Assembly: GCA_007922225.1 (NCBI GenBank)
Contig: ML679989.1
Location: 19,551,570-19,615,569 of the forward strand
From: Emydura subglobosa
Taxonomy: Eukaryota; Chordata; Testudines; Chelidae
Reading direction: 5' to 3'
Length of the DNA stretch: 64,000 bases
The position numbers and the translations under genes are program-made. The notes beneath the pieces were generated by a model, which saw only the letters and a list, made by a program, of their open reading frames with translations, made no database searches and was not told the DNA's origin. Shown piece after piece: positions 21,561 to 33,351 of the stretch; position 1 is the first letter of the stretch; each line of letters starts with the position of its first letter.

Positions 21561-22074
21561 TAGATAAGTGGAATGTGCCATGAAGCCTCATAGCCACTAT
21601 GGAAGCTTTTGCAGGCATCAGAGCAGAAGTGAGTTTTAAGAGGCGATTTGATGGATGATAATTCCTTGTGGATGTTTTGTGGGAGGCCTCCTATGCATAT
21701 AGGGCAGTGTGAGATACAGCTCAAAGATGTTTGTGGGAAAATGTGACTAATGGGCAATAAAGGCTGGCATCCTGGAGGTGGCATGGAGTGGGAGTTAAGG
21801 ACTCAATACCATCTAAAATATAATAGGTTGGATGGGGTTAAGCCATGAAGTCCCTTCCATTGAAGACCAAGAGTTTGAGTTTGGCTGGAGTCTAAGAAAT
21901 AGAGTAGTGTTACGTTGATATCTTCCATCTACAGTATTTGTTTTTATCTAATTTCTCTGTGTGTATCTGTGTGTATGTGATGAACATAACATCCGCTTTA
22001 TGGTTTGAGAGCATGTGTCCTTCCATGGTCAATATAGTGATTCAAAGATAATGTCATTTGGTCTGTAAACATCC

Positions 22075-22340
22075 GCACCACCATCATTTCAATGGTGTCA
22101 CCCTTTGCAGCATGGCAGGAGGGACTTGCTACTCCCCCAGCTCCCAGTTCCAGGTCCTACAGTTGGTGGAAAGTTTGATAATACAGTGTCATCAGAAATG
22201 GGTCAAGTTGGGTACCATTCAAAAACTCTTTCTCCCATGAACATAATGGTACCAAACCTGACAAACCTAGAGCAATTATGTAGATATATAGTGAAGAAAA
22301 GGTTTAAATATCTACAATTTTTTAATTTAACACAGGGATG
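22075..22340 (+). repeat. Unclassified interspersed repeat (copy 1)
   Basis: The segment from TTTCAATGGTGTCACC to the TTAAATATCTACAATTT region is paralogous to the complement of 28210-28490. Shared blocks are CAATGGTGTCACC, CAGAAATGGGTCAAG and TTTCTCCCATGAACA. No coding frame is conserved between the two, so it is probably the end of a transposon. The class is unknown. Confidence 0.6.
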
Positions 22341-24280
22341 TCGAACATGCAGCCTTCACAAAGCTAAATTGTGGCCCTCCACTGACAGTACTGTTATCAG
22401 TTAATGCTCAGAACATGATACCAGATTTTCTGAATGTTACACATTACTACAGATACCCTTATCCTATCTGGTTACCTCCTCTGTCACCACTCTTGCTGGT
22501 TTGACAGACAGGCCTGGGTTTTTCTGAGTCCAGCCTTCGCTGCGTGTTTTTGTTTTGTTCTGTCCCAATACGTCATCACTTGGCGGTACTCCCACTTCCT
22601 GTGGCCCTTCCTGGCAAAAGTACCAGGGGAGGCTGCTGGGAAGGAAAAAATTCTAATTACCATCTAACCCTAACCCAACCACCTGATCTATGGAAACTTC
22701 TGTGGAATAATCCAGAGACATACAGTATATTGAATGGGGTAATTGTATTAAACAAACCATTAACATTGCAAACAACAACTCCTAGGGTCACTGGTGCCCA
22801 TCCCTGTGATTTATGGCAGAGGGGAATGCATGCTATGATGGGACCCTGGCAGGCTGGTAAAGGTGGTTATTCGGCAGTTGCAGAGCACAAGTTATCCCAC
22901 TGTGTTAGGCCAGTCCCTCAGTAGCTGTAGGAGGGGTGTGAAGTTCTCTGCTGAGCTCCACACTATCCTATGCTGGTCATGAAGAATTTTTCACTACCAC
23001 AAGTGTGTGCTCTGCCTCTGAGGTAACTCTCTCCATCCAGGGACTTACGGAACGGACACAGAATCTATACAAAATAATTCTATACATCCTAGTTTCTTAT
23101 TCTGTAAAGCCCGACTGTAGGTTAAACCCGGAAGGAACTCCGGACCTAGCAAGAAGAAGTATTTCTTGCCGAGTGATAACTGCTTTAGTGAGAGAGCCAA
23201 GGGCCTAATCTAGTCCTAAACTAATTGAGAGCTTTCCCTGCTGTAGCCTCAGCACTACCATGAATAAGAACTGGAACAAGTTTAGGAATATTGCAGCCAA
23301 GCACTCAGAGGCCAGTTTTCAAGGGTGCTCGTGCATGCAGGTATCGAGTCCCAGGCTCACCTGTCTTCAGTAGCTGGCTCCTCGCTCCCCTGAGGCTGAC
23401 CTAGCATGAGAACATTCCTCATTGGTTAAGCTAACTCATTTCCTTAGGCTTAACCATCAATCATCTCACTTTAATCCTCTCTCTCTCTCTCCGCTTGCTC
23501 CTTTGAGCAGGTGTGCTGGTGGCCATTGAGGCACATGCTTCCGTAACTCCCCTGAGCTGTCAGAGACCTCTACCACTCAAACTAGCATCTCCTCTTTCTT
23601 CCTCTCAATTGCCTGATGTCTGGGACTCTGACTCTGCCCTTGGCCTCCCTGCTACCCAGGGACAACATCCCTTTCCCTGGGTTGCTAGCACAGAGACACC
23701 CAGGAACCAAGGTGAACGCCACATTATAAATGAGTGCTTCAGGTTGATTTGCCATCATCAGCAAAAAAGGAGTTCAGTGGTATTGATTATGGGCTATGTT
23801 TATTAAGCCAAAACAGTTGTAAGGAGGCACTGGTTAAGATATCAGCATCCAGCCAGAAATGACTGGAATTAATTACAATCCCAAAGTAATTTATTACTAA
23901 ATCCTTGTTTTTACTTTGGTATTCATCATTTTTAGGGATCAATAGGCCGATGAAGAGTACCGACTAGTAGCTGAATCTTTGGCAAATTACCACCTTGGAC
24001 AACCTGATTAAACACAACACTTGGTGGCACCTTACGCGCTCTAAGAAGTGCACCCATAAACTGAATTTGGTAAGGTTGGAGTACATTGAGCATCAGGAAG
24101 AAGTTAAAGGTGCCAGGACAAGGTGCTAGCTGTGGGTGAGACTCGCCTTATACTATGTTCCATGGCATGCGTTTTGAGAAAGAACATTTGCTTCTTCTGC
24201 GGCAAGCTGGAAGTCCAAAGACAACTATTGTTGTCAGTGTTTGTCAGTTGTTGCCTGCACGTGTGCGCCCCCTGTGTAGG
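22341..24280. other. Unclassified sequence
   Basis: There is no recognised gene. A short CTAACCCTAACCC lies at 22666-22679 and a (CT)n run near 23480-23495. The frames at 22434, 22544, 23005 and 23513 have no domain. A GGGATGTCGAACATGC stretch near 22337 resembles one end of a hAT MITE, but no partner end was seen. Confidence 0.45.
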
Positions 24281-24282
24281 TG

Positions 24283-24960
24283 CTGTCCCAGCTCTACGCA
24301 GGTAACCGAGACGACACTCACGATCAAATGAATCGACACGACCACGGATCCGCTGAGCAACAAAGGCCCTCAGCCAGGTTTATTGCAGTTGAAGCACAAT
24401 GAGAAGTGACCCATAGCTTACAAGTACACTTAAAATACGAGCACTATGTTACAATGGGCCAGCACAATTAACGGTGGGACTCTCTGTTATCCCATAGGCC
24501 AGACAACGTCATTTCCTCTGGCACCGTCTTTTGTACACTGTTACAAACAACTTTAGTTTTGCCCCTTTGATGCAGGTAGTTGCCACCTTCTTGATGTAGT
24601 CTGATATCACCCCTTACCTTACATTGGATGGTTTGGGCAAAACATCTCTATTATAAGACATATCCATCCATCAAAGTGTCTTTCCAGGGGGTCAGGTGGC
24701 TCTTATTATCTCTTTGGTGTTAGGATGTCCTGGTAACTTCTGCCTCTGATACGTATTTTTAGACTTTAGTAATGTTTTGGCAATATACGTGTTTGCAGTA
24801 TCAGCTTTCTTCTTGCCAGTTTCTGTGAGGTCATAAGTTCACAGCCTGACTCCTGCTATCTTGGCTTTATAACAGACTTTGTCATTCTTTTAGCTTAAGC
24901 CTTACGCCTTGTCCTGTTATGTAGGCCTCAGGCCTCCTGCTCTCACGTCTACTACAACTA
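24283..24960 (-). mobile_element. LTR, minus orientation, with candidate primer-binding site
   Basis: On the minus strand AATAAA (complement of 24379-24384) is followed by about 100 bases ending in CTACACA at about 24280, then GGGGGCGCACACG. That resembles the GGGGGCTCG primer-binding start of gammaretrovirus-like elements. The U3 side extends right to about 24960. No gag or pol with a recognisable domain follows on the left, so it may be a solo LTR with a little leader. Confidence 0.5.
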
Positions 24961-25069
24961 TTGTGCACAGTTCCAACATGAGACAAGCTAGAAACTGCAT
25001 GAAACAGTTACTTGTAGTGAGAATGTAGCATGGAATGTAAAGTTGAGTGGGTCCACTGACCCAAAAGAC

Positions 25070-26160
25070 ACTGTGGCGGGTCCCTGGGGTGCAACCTGGA
25101 TGGTGAAACTGCTGAGTCCTCCAAACCAACCAACCCGGGCTGCCTCCCACACTGTGATACTGATGTCAAACTACAAGCCTCAAACAGGCACTGCACTTAC
25201 GCAGCCACCCACAGGCACGGACACACCCAACTGAGTTACATGAATGATCTTCTCGGCCAGTCATGAACCATCAAGAGAGAGGCTCCAGCCAATTCCTCCC
25301 AGCTCCAGCCCTATCCCTCAGGACTGTACCATCTTACATTGCTCAAGGCCCCCTGGGGCTGTACAAGTTCATTAAGTAGCTCTCCATCTTTGTAGTCTGA
25401 GCTGAGATTTCCCAAGTGCTTCAACCAAAACACAATGTTTTAGGTAAAATGTAAACCAGAGTTATTAACTCCAGAAAGAGAGATTGTTAAGTGATTATAA
25501 GCGATAGGCACAAAGATCAGAGTTGGTTACTTAAGTACCAAAAATAACTTTGCAGTCTAAGTTTTATAGACTAAGCGGGATTTGAATCAAGCAGTGTCTC
25601 ACCCTGACAGATGGTACAAGCAAGGTTGCAGTTCCTCAACACACAGACTGGACCACCTTCCAACCTGGGCCCAAACGTCCCCAGTCAAAGTCTGTCTTCC
25701 AGATGTGCTTCCAGGTGTTGCGAGGGGGTAGGGAATAGAGGCCAAATGATGATGTCACTGTCTCTCTTTTTACACTTTCTCCCAGCTGCTAGAAAGATCC
25801 TTGCTGTGACGTGCGCTGGTCCAGCCTATTGCCGTATGTGCCTTCTCCAAGAAGTCTCTCAGAGAGTGGATTGGTAGTTGATGAGCCATTAATTGCCTGT
25901 CTGACTATTGATGGCTACTCCATTGTTGTAACTGAAAGTGTTCCCAACCTCACAATGTATTTCAGAAACACATATAGCAATATGTCATAACTTCACATAG
26001 CACGATAGCACATACAATCCAAGAGGATATTAATGTTCAACAGATTACAGGTTTTAAAATGATGCCTCACAAGGCATATTTTGTACAAAACATACCATAA
26101 TTATATGACACTGATGAATATGGGGATTCCAGGGTGCTACTTTGAGGTACAGAGTTTCAC
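25070..26160 (-). mobile_element. LTR-like element of about 1.1 kb (copy B)
   Basis: This is the second copy of the element at 15785-16885, same orientation. The minus-strand 5' end is TGTGAAACTCTGTACCTC at about 26160. A degenerate TATA-like stretch lies at the position where copy A has a clear one. It has no coding frame with a domain. Confidence 0.6.
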
Positions 26161-26185
26161 AGACATCCATGCACGTTGCATATTA

Positions 26186-26380
26186 CAGGGGTGGCCAAAC
26201 TGTGGCTCTTTTACAGTTAAAGTGCAGCTCACAGAGCTCCCTATATCCCCACCCCAATTCTCCACCTACCAGAGTCGAGTAGAGCTCGGAGTTTCTGCCT
26301 TGTGACAGGGTGGTGGAACTAGAGGATTCTGCTCAGTGGGAAGGAAGGTCTCGGGAGTTCAGTAAGTTTGGCCACCCCTG
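26186..26380. mobile_element. hAT-type MITE with perfect 8-bp target duplication
   Basis: The left end CAGGGGTGGCCAAACT (26186-26201) and the right end, the exact complement, at 26365-26380 form 16-bp terminal inverted repeats. The octamer GCATATTA lies on both sides (26178-26185 and 26381-26388). An 8-bp duplication and CAGGG ends are the signature of hAT insertions. The 195-bp element has no transposase and must have moved with one supplied elsewhere. Confidence 0.93.
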
Positions 26381-26388
26381 GCATATTA

Positions 26389-28205
26389 CATCAAATGTTA
26401 CACAAAGAAGGTATGTAATGTGTTGCATTAAAAGGTAAAAGCAACAGAAACAAATACTGATGTTATTACTGCAAACTGCACAACTCAGCTGGAGTTCATA
26501 AATTGTTTCGCAGAGGCTTTAATGGATGGAGAAAGTGGTGGCGATGGCTGATGCAGAAGCTAAGTACAGAAAAATATGTGCTTTGAATGGGATTGAGGAG
26601 GAACAAATGCTTAGCAGAAAGGCTCTTAAAGCACTTATTGAAAATAAACTGTTGGCTATGGACATAGGATCTCTAAAAACGATCTGCAGAAATAAATCAT
26701 AGTGCATACCCCTAAAAGCTGCAAAAGGTGTGGCGCTATGAAAAGAGGAGCAAAGCACTGAAGTCAACAGTAATATGAAAGCTATTTGCAGCTGCTACAT
26801 TTTTACGGACAAGCATTTTGTCCTGCAGTATGTGGGAGTTTCAAGGAATTCACAGCCGATGCCAGTTTTGAAAAAGTAACATCATGTGACCTGTACTTTT
26901 TCTTTAAATGCTGCATCAGTGACTCCAGCACCAGCAAGTGTGACAGTAAACAAGTGGTGCACAAGGTTCATGTACAAGTGCTTGAAAGAAAGGCAGGTTT
27001 CTAGCATACACACTACAACTGTGTGGCATATGAATTATCTACCACTACAAGTGGCTGTTGGTTAAAATATTCATTCCAAAACCCATCACAAATTCCTCAT
27101 GTAGCTTATATACAGCGTTGGCTCCTCCACCGACTACAACAAAGTACTCTGCCTGGAGAGTGCAATGACAAACAAGGTTCTTCGCCACATGGAACTGAAT
27201 GAAGGGTTGTACATTCCGCCAGATCTCATCTGGGTATGTTTCTATTTTGTGCTGCTGCTAACTGAGACTTCCTTGGAGATACAGCATATGGCCACGATTA
27301 TAGTTTGCTATCAGGAGTGTATTAATGTAGACAGGTCCCAGTCTCAAGGGCTGTCTCGATCAGCCCAGAACTGTTCTTTGAAGGAGCTTTCTGACTTCCT
27401 GACTCACTCACTTTCCTACCGAAGTCCAAAAATTCTGAAGTTGTTTTCAATGAAGCAGCCGTTAAGGCGACCGTAATAGAGCTTTCCACATTCACTAACC
27501 TTGGCCTTACTTGGTTATTGTGCAAAACTGAGATGCATTCCAGGGGCAAAAAATCAGTGAGTGCAGCTTCAGCTGAAGAGAAAGGAAACATTCCCTCAAA
27601 TGATCTAGCTGCCCAAGACATACCATATCATACCATTTCAGGAGAAAGGATACACTCCAACCTGGTTAGCCTTTAACTCAGCACTACACAGGATGCCAAA
27701 GCAAATGACCCACGTGTGCCTCCTACCAGTCATAGTTGCTAGCCCCACTGATTGCTCAGTTCACTTAGAAAAATTGCTATCGACAAGGGATGCATTAATA
27801 CCAGCTGTCAAGAAGGCAAATCATCAAGCCATGGAATGGCTCTGGGATGATAGAGTGCATCAAAACTACCCTACTTTATTGGACGTAAATGGGTCTTAAA
27901 GGGTGGACTGATCACACCAGTTATGTATGAAATACTATGTGCTCCCAAATCAATCCTTCAGCTAATCAAATGCTCATATCCAGAGACCAATGCTCACCAG
28001 CTTACAAATATTTGGCCAGCAGCCTGCATGGTACGGAGATGCGCAAATGTGGCACGGATGAGGATCGGTGTGACAATGTGTCTAACAATGGTGCCCTAAA
28101 TGGAGATGACACTGATGAATAAATGTTTTCAGTCCTACATGTCAAGGCTAACTTCCCTAGATTTGCCAAAGATCAGTGTCTCTTTTTACGTAAGCGATGC
28201 ACCCC
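26389..28205. other. Unclassified sequence with several short frames
   Basis: No named repeat is recognised. A 59-residue frame from ATG at 26526 to TAG at 26702 is rich in K, E and A and reads like protein (ADAEAKYRKICALNG), but I cannot name it. Frames at 27165-27476, 27693-27899 and 27937-28122 have no domain. It could hold a decayed pseudogene; coding potential is unproven. Confidence 0.4.
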
Positions 28206-28209
28206 GTGT

Positions 28210-28490
28210 TAAAGTAAAATTTTAAACAGTTGATGTTTAAACATTTTCTTGAATGTATAGTTATGTAACTGTCCTAGGTTCATCATGTTTGGGTCAGTTG
28301 TGTTCATGGGAGAAAGGGCTTTTGCGTGATACCCAGCTTGACCCATTTCTGACAATATTGATTTATCAAAATGTCCACCAACCAGGGAGCTGGGAGCTTG
28401 GGAGTAGGGAGGGGAGCACGTTCCCCCTGCCACGCCGCAGAAGGTGACACCATTGAAATTCGGGTCGATTGACACCACCCTTCCCTTTCT
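28210..28490 (-). repeat. Unclassified interspersed repeat (copy 2)
   Basis: This is the complement-strand copy of the repeat at 22075-22340. It extends slightly further on its 5' side (TTCAATGGTGTCACCTTCTG). It confirms that the family is dispersed. No terminal inverted repeat or target duplication was found. Confidence 0.6.
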
Positions 28491-31019
28491 ATCACTAACT
28501 TACCCACAGACTGAAATTTTACTGTATGATGCTTCCAGACTATTAACCTAATGACCCGAGGGTAAGAAAGGCAGACAGACACCAAGGTGTTGGGCTACCA
28601 CGAGTTGTAAATTTTCCCTCTCCTAAACACGAACACTTTTGCATATGACAGCTGGAGGGTCCTGCCCTGAGCTCTGGCCAGCTGTGCCATTACCCATCAC
28701 TGGGTCCTCACACTGGCCAGCTACACCACTCCTACGCCAGTCACTGGCTCCTTTCAGATGGGCTCACACATTCTAGCTGAATCCCAGAGGCAGATTGTGA
28801 TGGAAGGGGGGAGCAGGAAGCCCTTGACCTGGAGGGGAAAGTGGGGTCGAGGCAGAGGGGAGATGGTATGAATGAGGATCATGGGCAAGGAAGAGCCCAC
28901 TCCAGGGAATTAGTAGCAGAGGGGAGTGGGGCAAGGAAGAGCATCTGCTGATAACACTGGTTGCAGAGTGGCCTTAGACCAGTCAGTTCTGACTAGTGCA
29001 TGCTATGGCCCAGGCCTTCTGCCCAGAGTTAAGCAGGGTGAAGTAGGGGAGAGGGCTGATGAACCAACAGACTGGGGAAGGACAGACAGCTCTGTGATCC
29101 AACTAGAGCGCACACTAAGCAAGCCCTGGTGGAATGTGTGAGTGCTACAGAATCCAGTGGGATGCACCGGCAGTGGAGGTCACTGTGTTTTCAATGATGC
29201 AAGTTATGGAAACTGGCGTTAGTAGGAGCTTTCTAGGTATTCCCATTAGCAAGTGAATGTGACAATTAATAGTATGCTTTCTATATGTGCAGAAACCAGA
29301 TTTAAAGTGTTAGTGGCATAAATGTAAATATTGTCTGCTAAGGAAAGATAAAAGGCATGTACAGCTCAATCCAATGGACTGTGCAATGGTCCATGCATTA
29401 CTATTTTTATTTAGTATTTCTATTCCTGCAGCTTCCGTTGTGTGTTTCCACTGTATCACACAGGTCAGTATGTGTGCTGTGTGTCCCCTCTGTGCCTGAC
29501 CCAGAGAGGATGTGAATCTGGTACCGCCCATAGCTGCACAGCTTGCTCTATAATTCAAGCTGCAGACTCAAGAGTGGAATCCTGGTGCCAATGAGGAGAA
29601 ATGCAAAGTTCCCATTGACTTCAATGAAGCCAGGATTTCAGCTTATGTGTTTAGCACTGGAAATCCCTGGTGTGTTGGCCAAAACAGTGGCCATCACACC
29701 ACCACATCAGAACAGTGGCCTTGGCACTGGAGTAAAAGTTTAGCTGAGGTGTAAGGCAGAGGACAATCAGGTTCATGGTCTTGACGCAAAGCATTGCTGT
29801 CAGATGAAGGAAAACCCAACTGAATAACCACTCTTGAAGCCCTGCATGCAGCCGTTTTTTATCTTCCTGACCACAAGGAGAAGCTTAGTCTGCTAAAAAC
29901 CCCTTCAAGATATGTTAAAGTCTTGTCACAGCACAAGAACAGCCTCCTTCTTCCATGATCATTGATGCAACATATTACTGAATACTTGTCTGTTTGCAGA
30001 TGTTCTATATTTTTCTGACATGAAGTTTCTTAACATCTCTTTTAAATTGTCTTTATGCTCACAATGTTGATGCATAATCTTTTTTCCTAGCGAAGTTACT
30101 GTAAGTACCTTGTGCAATGATGAGATGAAAGCCTTCTTTGTTTTCCTGCCAATCCAGTTTGCGTGGCTCTGTTTGTCACCTGCAGATAAAAGCTCAAGCA
30201 TGTTGCTCAGAGCTAGTCTATGAAGTAAAGACTCAACTGGAGGCAAGGGCAAGAAGAAAATATTAGCAGAGCAACTATCTAATTTGGGGACATCCAGCAT
30301 CAGGTACAGTAAGGCCTTCCCTACACACAAACTTGCACTGGTTTACTTATAGCGAGTTAGTTAAATTAGTGACAAGTCTTTACCCCCGTGATTGGCTGAT
30401 ATCTGTTTCTCTCCATTTGTATTTTCAAGATAGATGAGTTAGTGAAAAGGCTAGAAACTTATTTTTATGTCCTGTCTGACTTCTGATGCAATGCTGTGCA
30501 TTGCATCCTTCTCCAGGGTGCAGATGTTTCTCTTGCACTGTCGGTCTATCTTCTGGGATCCAGATTATCAAGAGCCGTAACTGAGAAACCCCAGAACAAT
30601 AGTTAAAAGTAGGCCCTGCTAGCCTGCCTTTTTCAGGGGTAGAATGATCATTTTCAAACTGTTGGCGCTTTCTTATTCAAACAAACGAATTAACAATGGT
30701 ATCTATCCTGCAAACAATTTCAGTAATGAACAGGGAAGCTCTGAAACACATAGTGAAATGTAGGTCGAACATTGACTAATGACATCAGTGCAGTCAAGGG
30801 CTGAGAGTGGTAAATAGTAGTAAAATGATTCACATCTATGGATTTTGACCTAATATACAATGGAAAGGGTATTTAGAGGGGCTAAGTCCGTTTTTTTTCC
30901 TGTGAAAATCCAATTCCCGAGTGTCAAATGTAATAATGGTCCAGCCGAGAGGCAAACCAATCGACACGGTGGCTCCTTGGTCTCTCCTGTTCTCTGCCTG
31001 TGGCACACAACAGTTTAGT
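28491..31019. other. Unclassified sequence
   Basis: No gene is recognised. A core CCCATTGACTTCAATG at 29611-29626 belongs to an old repeat also seen at 34993, 36033 and 52751. The minus-strand 123-residue frame at 29959-30330 shows no domain. Confidence 0.45.
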
Positions 31020-31145
31020 CTACTGAAGACTGAAAGGTTTTAGTTCAACCCAAGTTACTGGGTTCAATATAGGGATAACTGGGTGAAATGGCCTTTATTA
31101 TGTAAAAAGTCAAACTAGATGAGCTAGTAATTCTTTCTGGCCTAT
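31020..31145 (+). mobile_element. CR1 3'-end fragment, plus strand
   Basis: The order ACTGGGTGAAATGGCCTTTATTATG, then AAACTAGATGAGCTAGTAATTCTTTCTGGCC, is that of a CR1-type 3' end. The insertion is a tail only. It faces a minus-strand CR1 whose 3' end begins at about 31235. Confidence 0.7.
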
Positions 31146-31232
31146 GAAGCATAGCCTAGTGACTGAATGTCAAGAGACCTGCTTTCTAATCCTAGCTCTG
31201 CTGTTGACTCGGTACATGACCTTGGGTGAATC
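31146..31232 (+). mobile_element. MIR/CORE-type SINE fragment
   Basis: The segment TAGTGACTGAATGTCAAGAGACCTGC...CTAGCTCTGCTGTTGAC...TGACCTTGGGTGAATCA has the tRNA-related to CORE order of a MIR-type SINE. It separates two converging CR1 ends. Confidence 0.6.
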
Positions 31233-32130
31233 AAGGATTTTAAGGCCATTATGATCATCTAGTTTCATCTCCAGCATAACACACAGAATCACAGAAACAT
31301 AGAAATGTAGGTCTGGAAGGGACCTTGAGAGGTCGTGTAGTCCATTTCCCCATGCTGAGGCAGGACCAAGTAAACCTAGACCATCTCTGACATGTGTTTG
31401 TCTAACCCAGTCTTAAAAACTTCCAATGATGGGAATTCTACAACCTCCTTCGGAACCTGTCCCAGTACTTAACTATCCTTAGAGTTAGAAAATTTTTCTT
31501 AATATCTTTCTTGCTTTTGACTAAGCCAATGACTTCTTGCTCTACCTTCAGGGGACATGGAGCTAGTCTATTGATCACTGTCCTCTTTATAACAGCCCTT
31601 AGCATATTTGAAGACTGTTAGCAGTTCCCCTCTCTGTTTTCTTTTCTCAGAAAAAAAGCATGCCCAGTGTTTTTAAACCTTCCCTCTTTTCCTGATAGGT
31701 CAGGCATTCTGAATGTTTTGTCACTCTCCTTTGGACTCTCCAATTTGTCCACATCTTTCTTAAAGTGTAGCTCCCAAAACCTAACACAATACTCCAGCTG
31801 AGGCCTCAGTCATGCCAAAAAGAGCAGAACAATTACCTCCCATGTCTTGCATATGACACTTTTACTAATACATCCCAGAATTGTCTTTTTGCAACTGCAT
31901 CACATTGCTGACTCCTATTCAGTTTGTGATCCACTATCAACCCCAGATCCTTTTCAGCAGTTATTCCCCATTTTGTATTTGAACATTTGATTCTTTCCTT
32001 CCTACGTGTAGTACTTTGCAACTGTCTTTATTGAATTTCATCTTGTTGATTTCAGACCAACTCTCCAGTTTATCAAGGTATTTTGAATTCTAATCCTGCC
32101 CTCCAGAGTACTTTCAACCTCTCCCATCTT
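31233..32130 (-). mobile_element. CR1 LINE 3' part, minus strand
   Basis: The complement shows the characteristic CR1 3' region. The 3' end lies at the left, where the plus strand reads AGAATCACAGAAACATAG near 31285, followed by TCTGGAAGGGACCTTGAGAGGTC. Further right come the blocks for the end of ORF2, for example near 31720-31800. The frames are broken. A short extra 3'-end piece at 31233-31280 suggests a second, earlier copy. Confidence 0.85.
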
Positions 32131-32229
32131 GGTATTATAATTTCTGGGTGAGGTAGATCATATGTTTTATGAAAAACATCCAATCTTGATGTAAAGAAGT
32201 CATGTGACAAAGAATTAATCATGTCCGAC

Positions 32230-32500
32230 AGCATGTTGTTCTAATGAATAATTATCCTATCTGTTAATAAAAGGTTTTGCCTTATTTCTACGCTTAATTG
32301 TGTCGCTTCAGCTTCCAATGATTGGGCCTATTCTGCCTTTGTCCGTTAGGTTAAAAAGTCCTCCACTAGCAGAAATCTTCTTCCCATGAGACCTTGTTCA
32401 AGTCACCTCTTTAATATTCTCTTTGATAAGATGAATAGATTTAGCTTCTTAACTCTCACTGTAAACCTCAAATCATTCCTGTGGTTCTGATCTGAACCTC
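32230..32500 (-). mobile_element. Older CR1 fragment, minus strand
   Basis: The order AGGTTAAAAAGTCCTCCACTAGCAG, then GAGACCTTGTTCAAGTCACCTCTTTAATATTCTC, is the diverged counterpart of the CR1 block at 41.62-41.75 kb. It is non-coding now. Confidence 0.55.
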
Positions 32501-32547
32501 CCCAACTTTTCAAAATCCTTTTTGAAAATGTGAATACTTGCCAGTCC

Positions 32548-32655
32548 TGTGACTGAGTTCCCCATTTGTAAAGTGTCGATAATGCTTACCCACCTTTGCA
32601 AAATGCTTTGAGATCTATGATTAAAAAAACTATATAAGTGTTTAATATTATTAAT
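32548..32655 (+). mobile_element. CORE-type SINE 3' fragment
   Basis: The segment GAGTTCCCCATTTGTAAAG...GATAATGCTTACCCACC...ATGCTTTGAGATCTATGAT...ACTATATAAGTG has the central-to-3' order of an amniote CORE-SINE/LINE tail. Confidence 0.65.
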
Positions 32656-32799
32656 AAAATTACTCAGAGAACTATGTCTGATTTTTCCCAAATGATCCCC
32701 CGCACTGAATACTGGCAAAAAGTGTTTATAAGGAGGAAGTCCTGATAGAATCATTCTATTAGATTAAGGGTCTGTAGCAAAACCTTGTTTGACAAGAGA

Positions 32800-32899
32800 G
32801 AGACCTGAAGAAGAGCTCTGTGTAAGCTCGAAAGCTTGTCTCTCTCTCCAACAGAAGTTGGTCCAATAAAAGATATCACCTCACTCACCTTATCTCTGT
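32800..32899 (+). mobile_element. Penelope-like element 3' tail
   Basis: The sequence from ACCTGAAGAAGAGCTCTGTG to CTCACTCACCTTATCTCTG is the 3' tail shared with 51.11-51.21 kb and, complemented, 5.66-5.78 kb. Only the last 100 bases are present, as in a severely 5'-truncated insertion. Confidence 0.8.
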
Positions 32900-33053
32900 A
32901 AGAAAGAGATGTCATTTGTTCTCAGTTTTAACTATTCCAATTAAAGAGTCTTGCCTAATTAAACAGGCTGATGGCTCTACAGATATGAGACTAATCTGAG
33001 TATTGATGGATACCAGACAAAGGGGCGTTTACCTGGACAGAGGGAATGACTAA

Positions 33054-33348
33054 GCCCTGGTCTACACTGACCCGGCGATTCGGCGGCAGTCAACGGGAAT
33101 TACACAAGCTACACAGAGTAGCTTGCGTAACTCCCATCGACTGCTGTGCTTCCCTTCTGCGCAGTGTTTTCACTGCACTGCACCGACAGGAACCGCGTTC
33201 CCATCGACGCAGCGCTAAGCCACTTGAGGGGGTGGTTTACCAGCATCGACTTCTGGATCGATTGAGCGGGTCTACACTGACCACTCAATCGATCCAGATA
33301 AGTCAATCTGATGGCGGTGACTTTGCTGCCGTCAGTATAGACATACCC
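33054..33348. mobile_element. MITE flanked by TAA
   Basis: The left end CCCTGGTCTACACTGAC and the complement of the right end (GGGTATGTCTATACTGAC) are imperfect inverted repeats, and TAA lies on both sides (33051-33053 and 33349-33351). A 3-bp TWA duplication is typical of PIF/Harbinger-type elements. An internal hairpin GGATCGATTGAG...CTCAATCGATCC spans about 33255-33295. There is no transposase; the plus-strand frame across it is accidental. Confidence 0.75.
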
Positions 33349-33351
33349 TAA

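Noticed and set aside
22666..22679. CTAACCCTAACCC as interstitial telomeric repeat
   Set aside because: Two units only, well within chance for AC-rich sequence.
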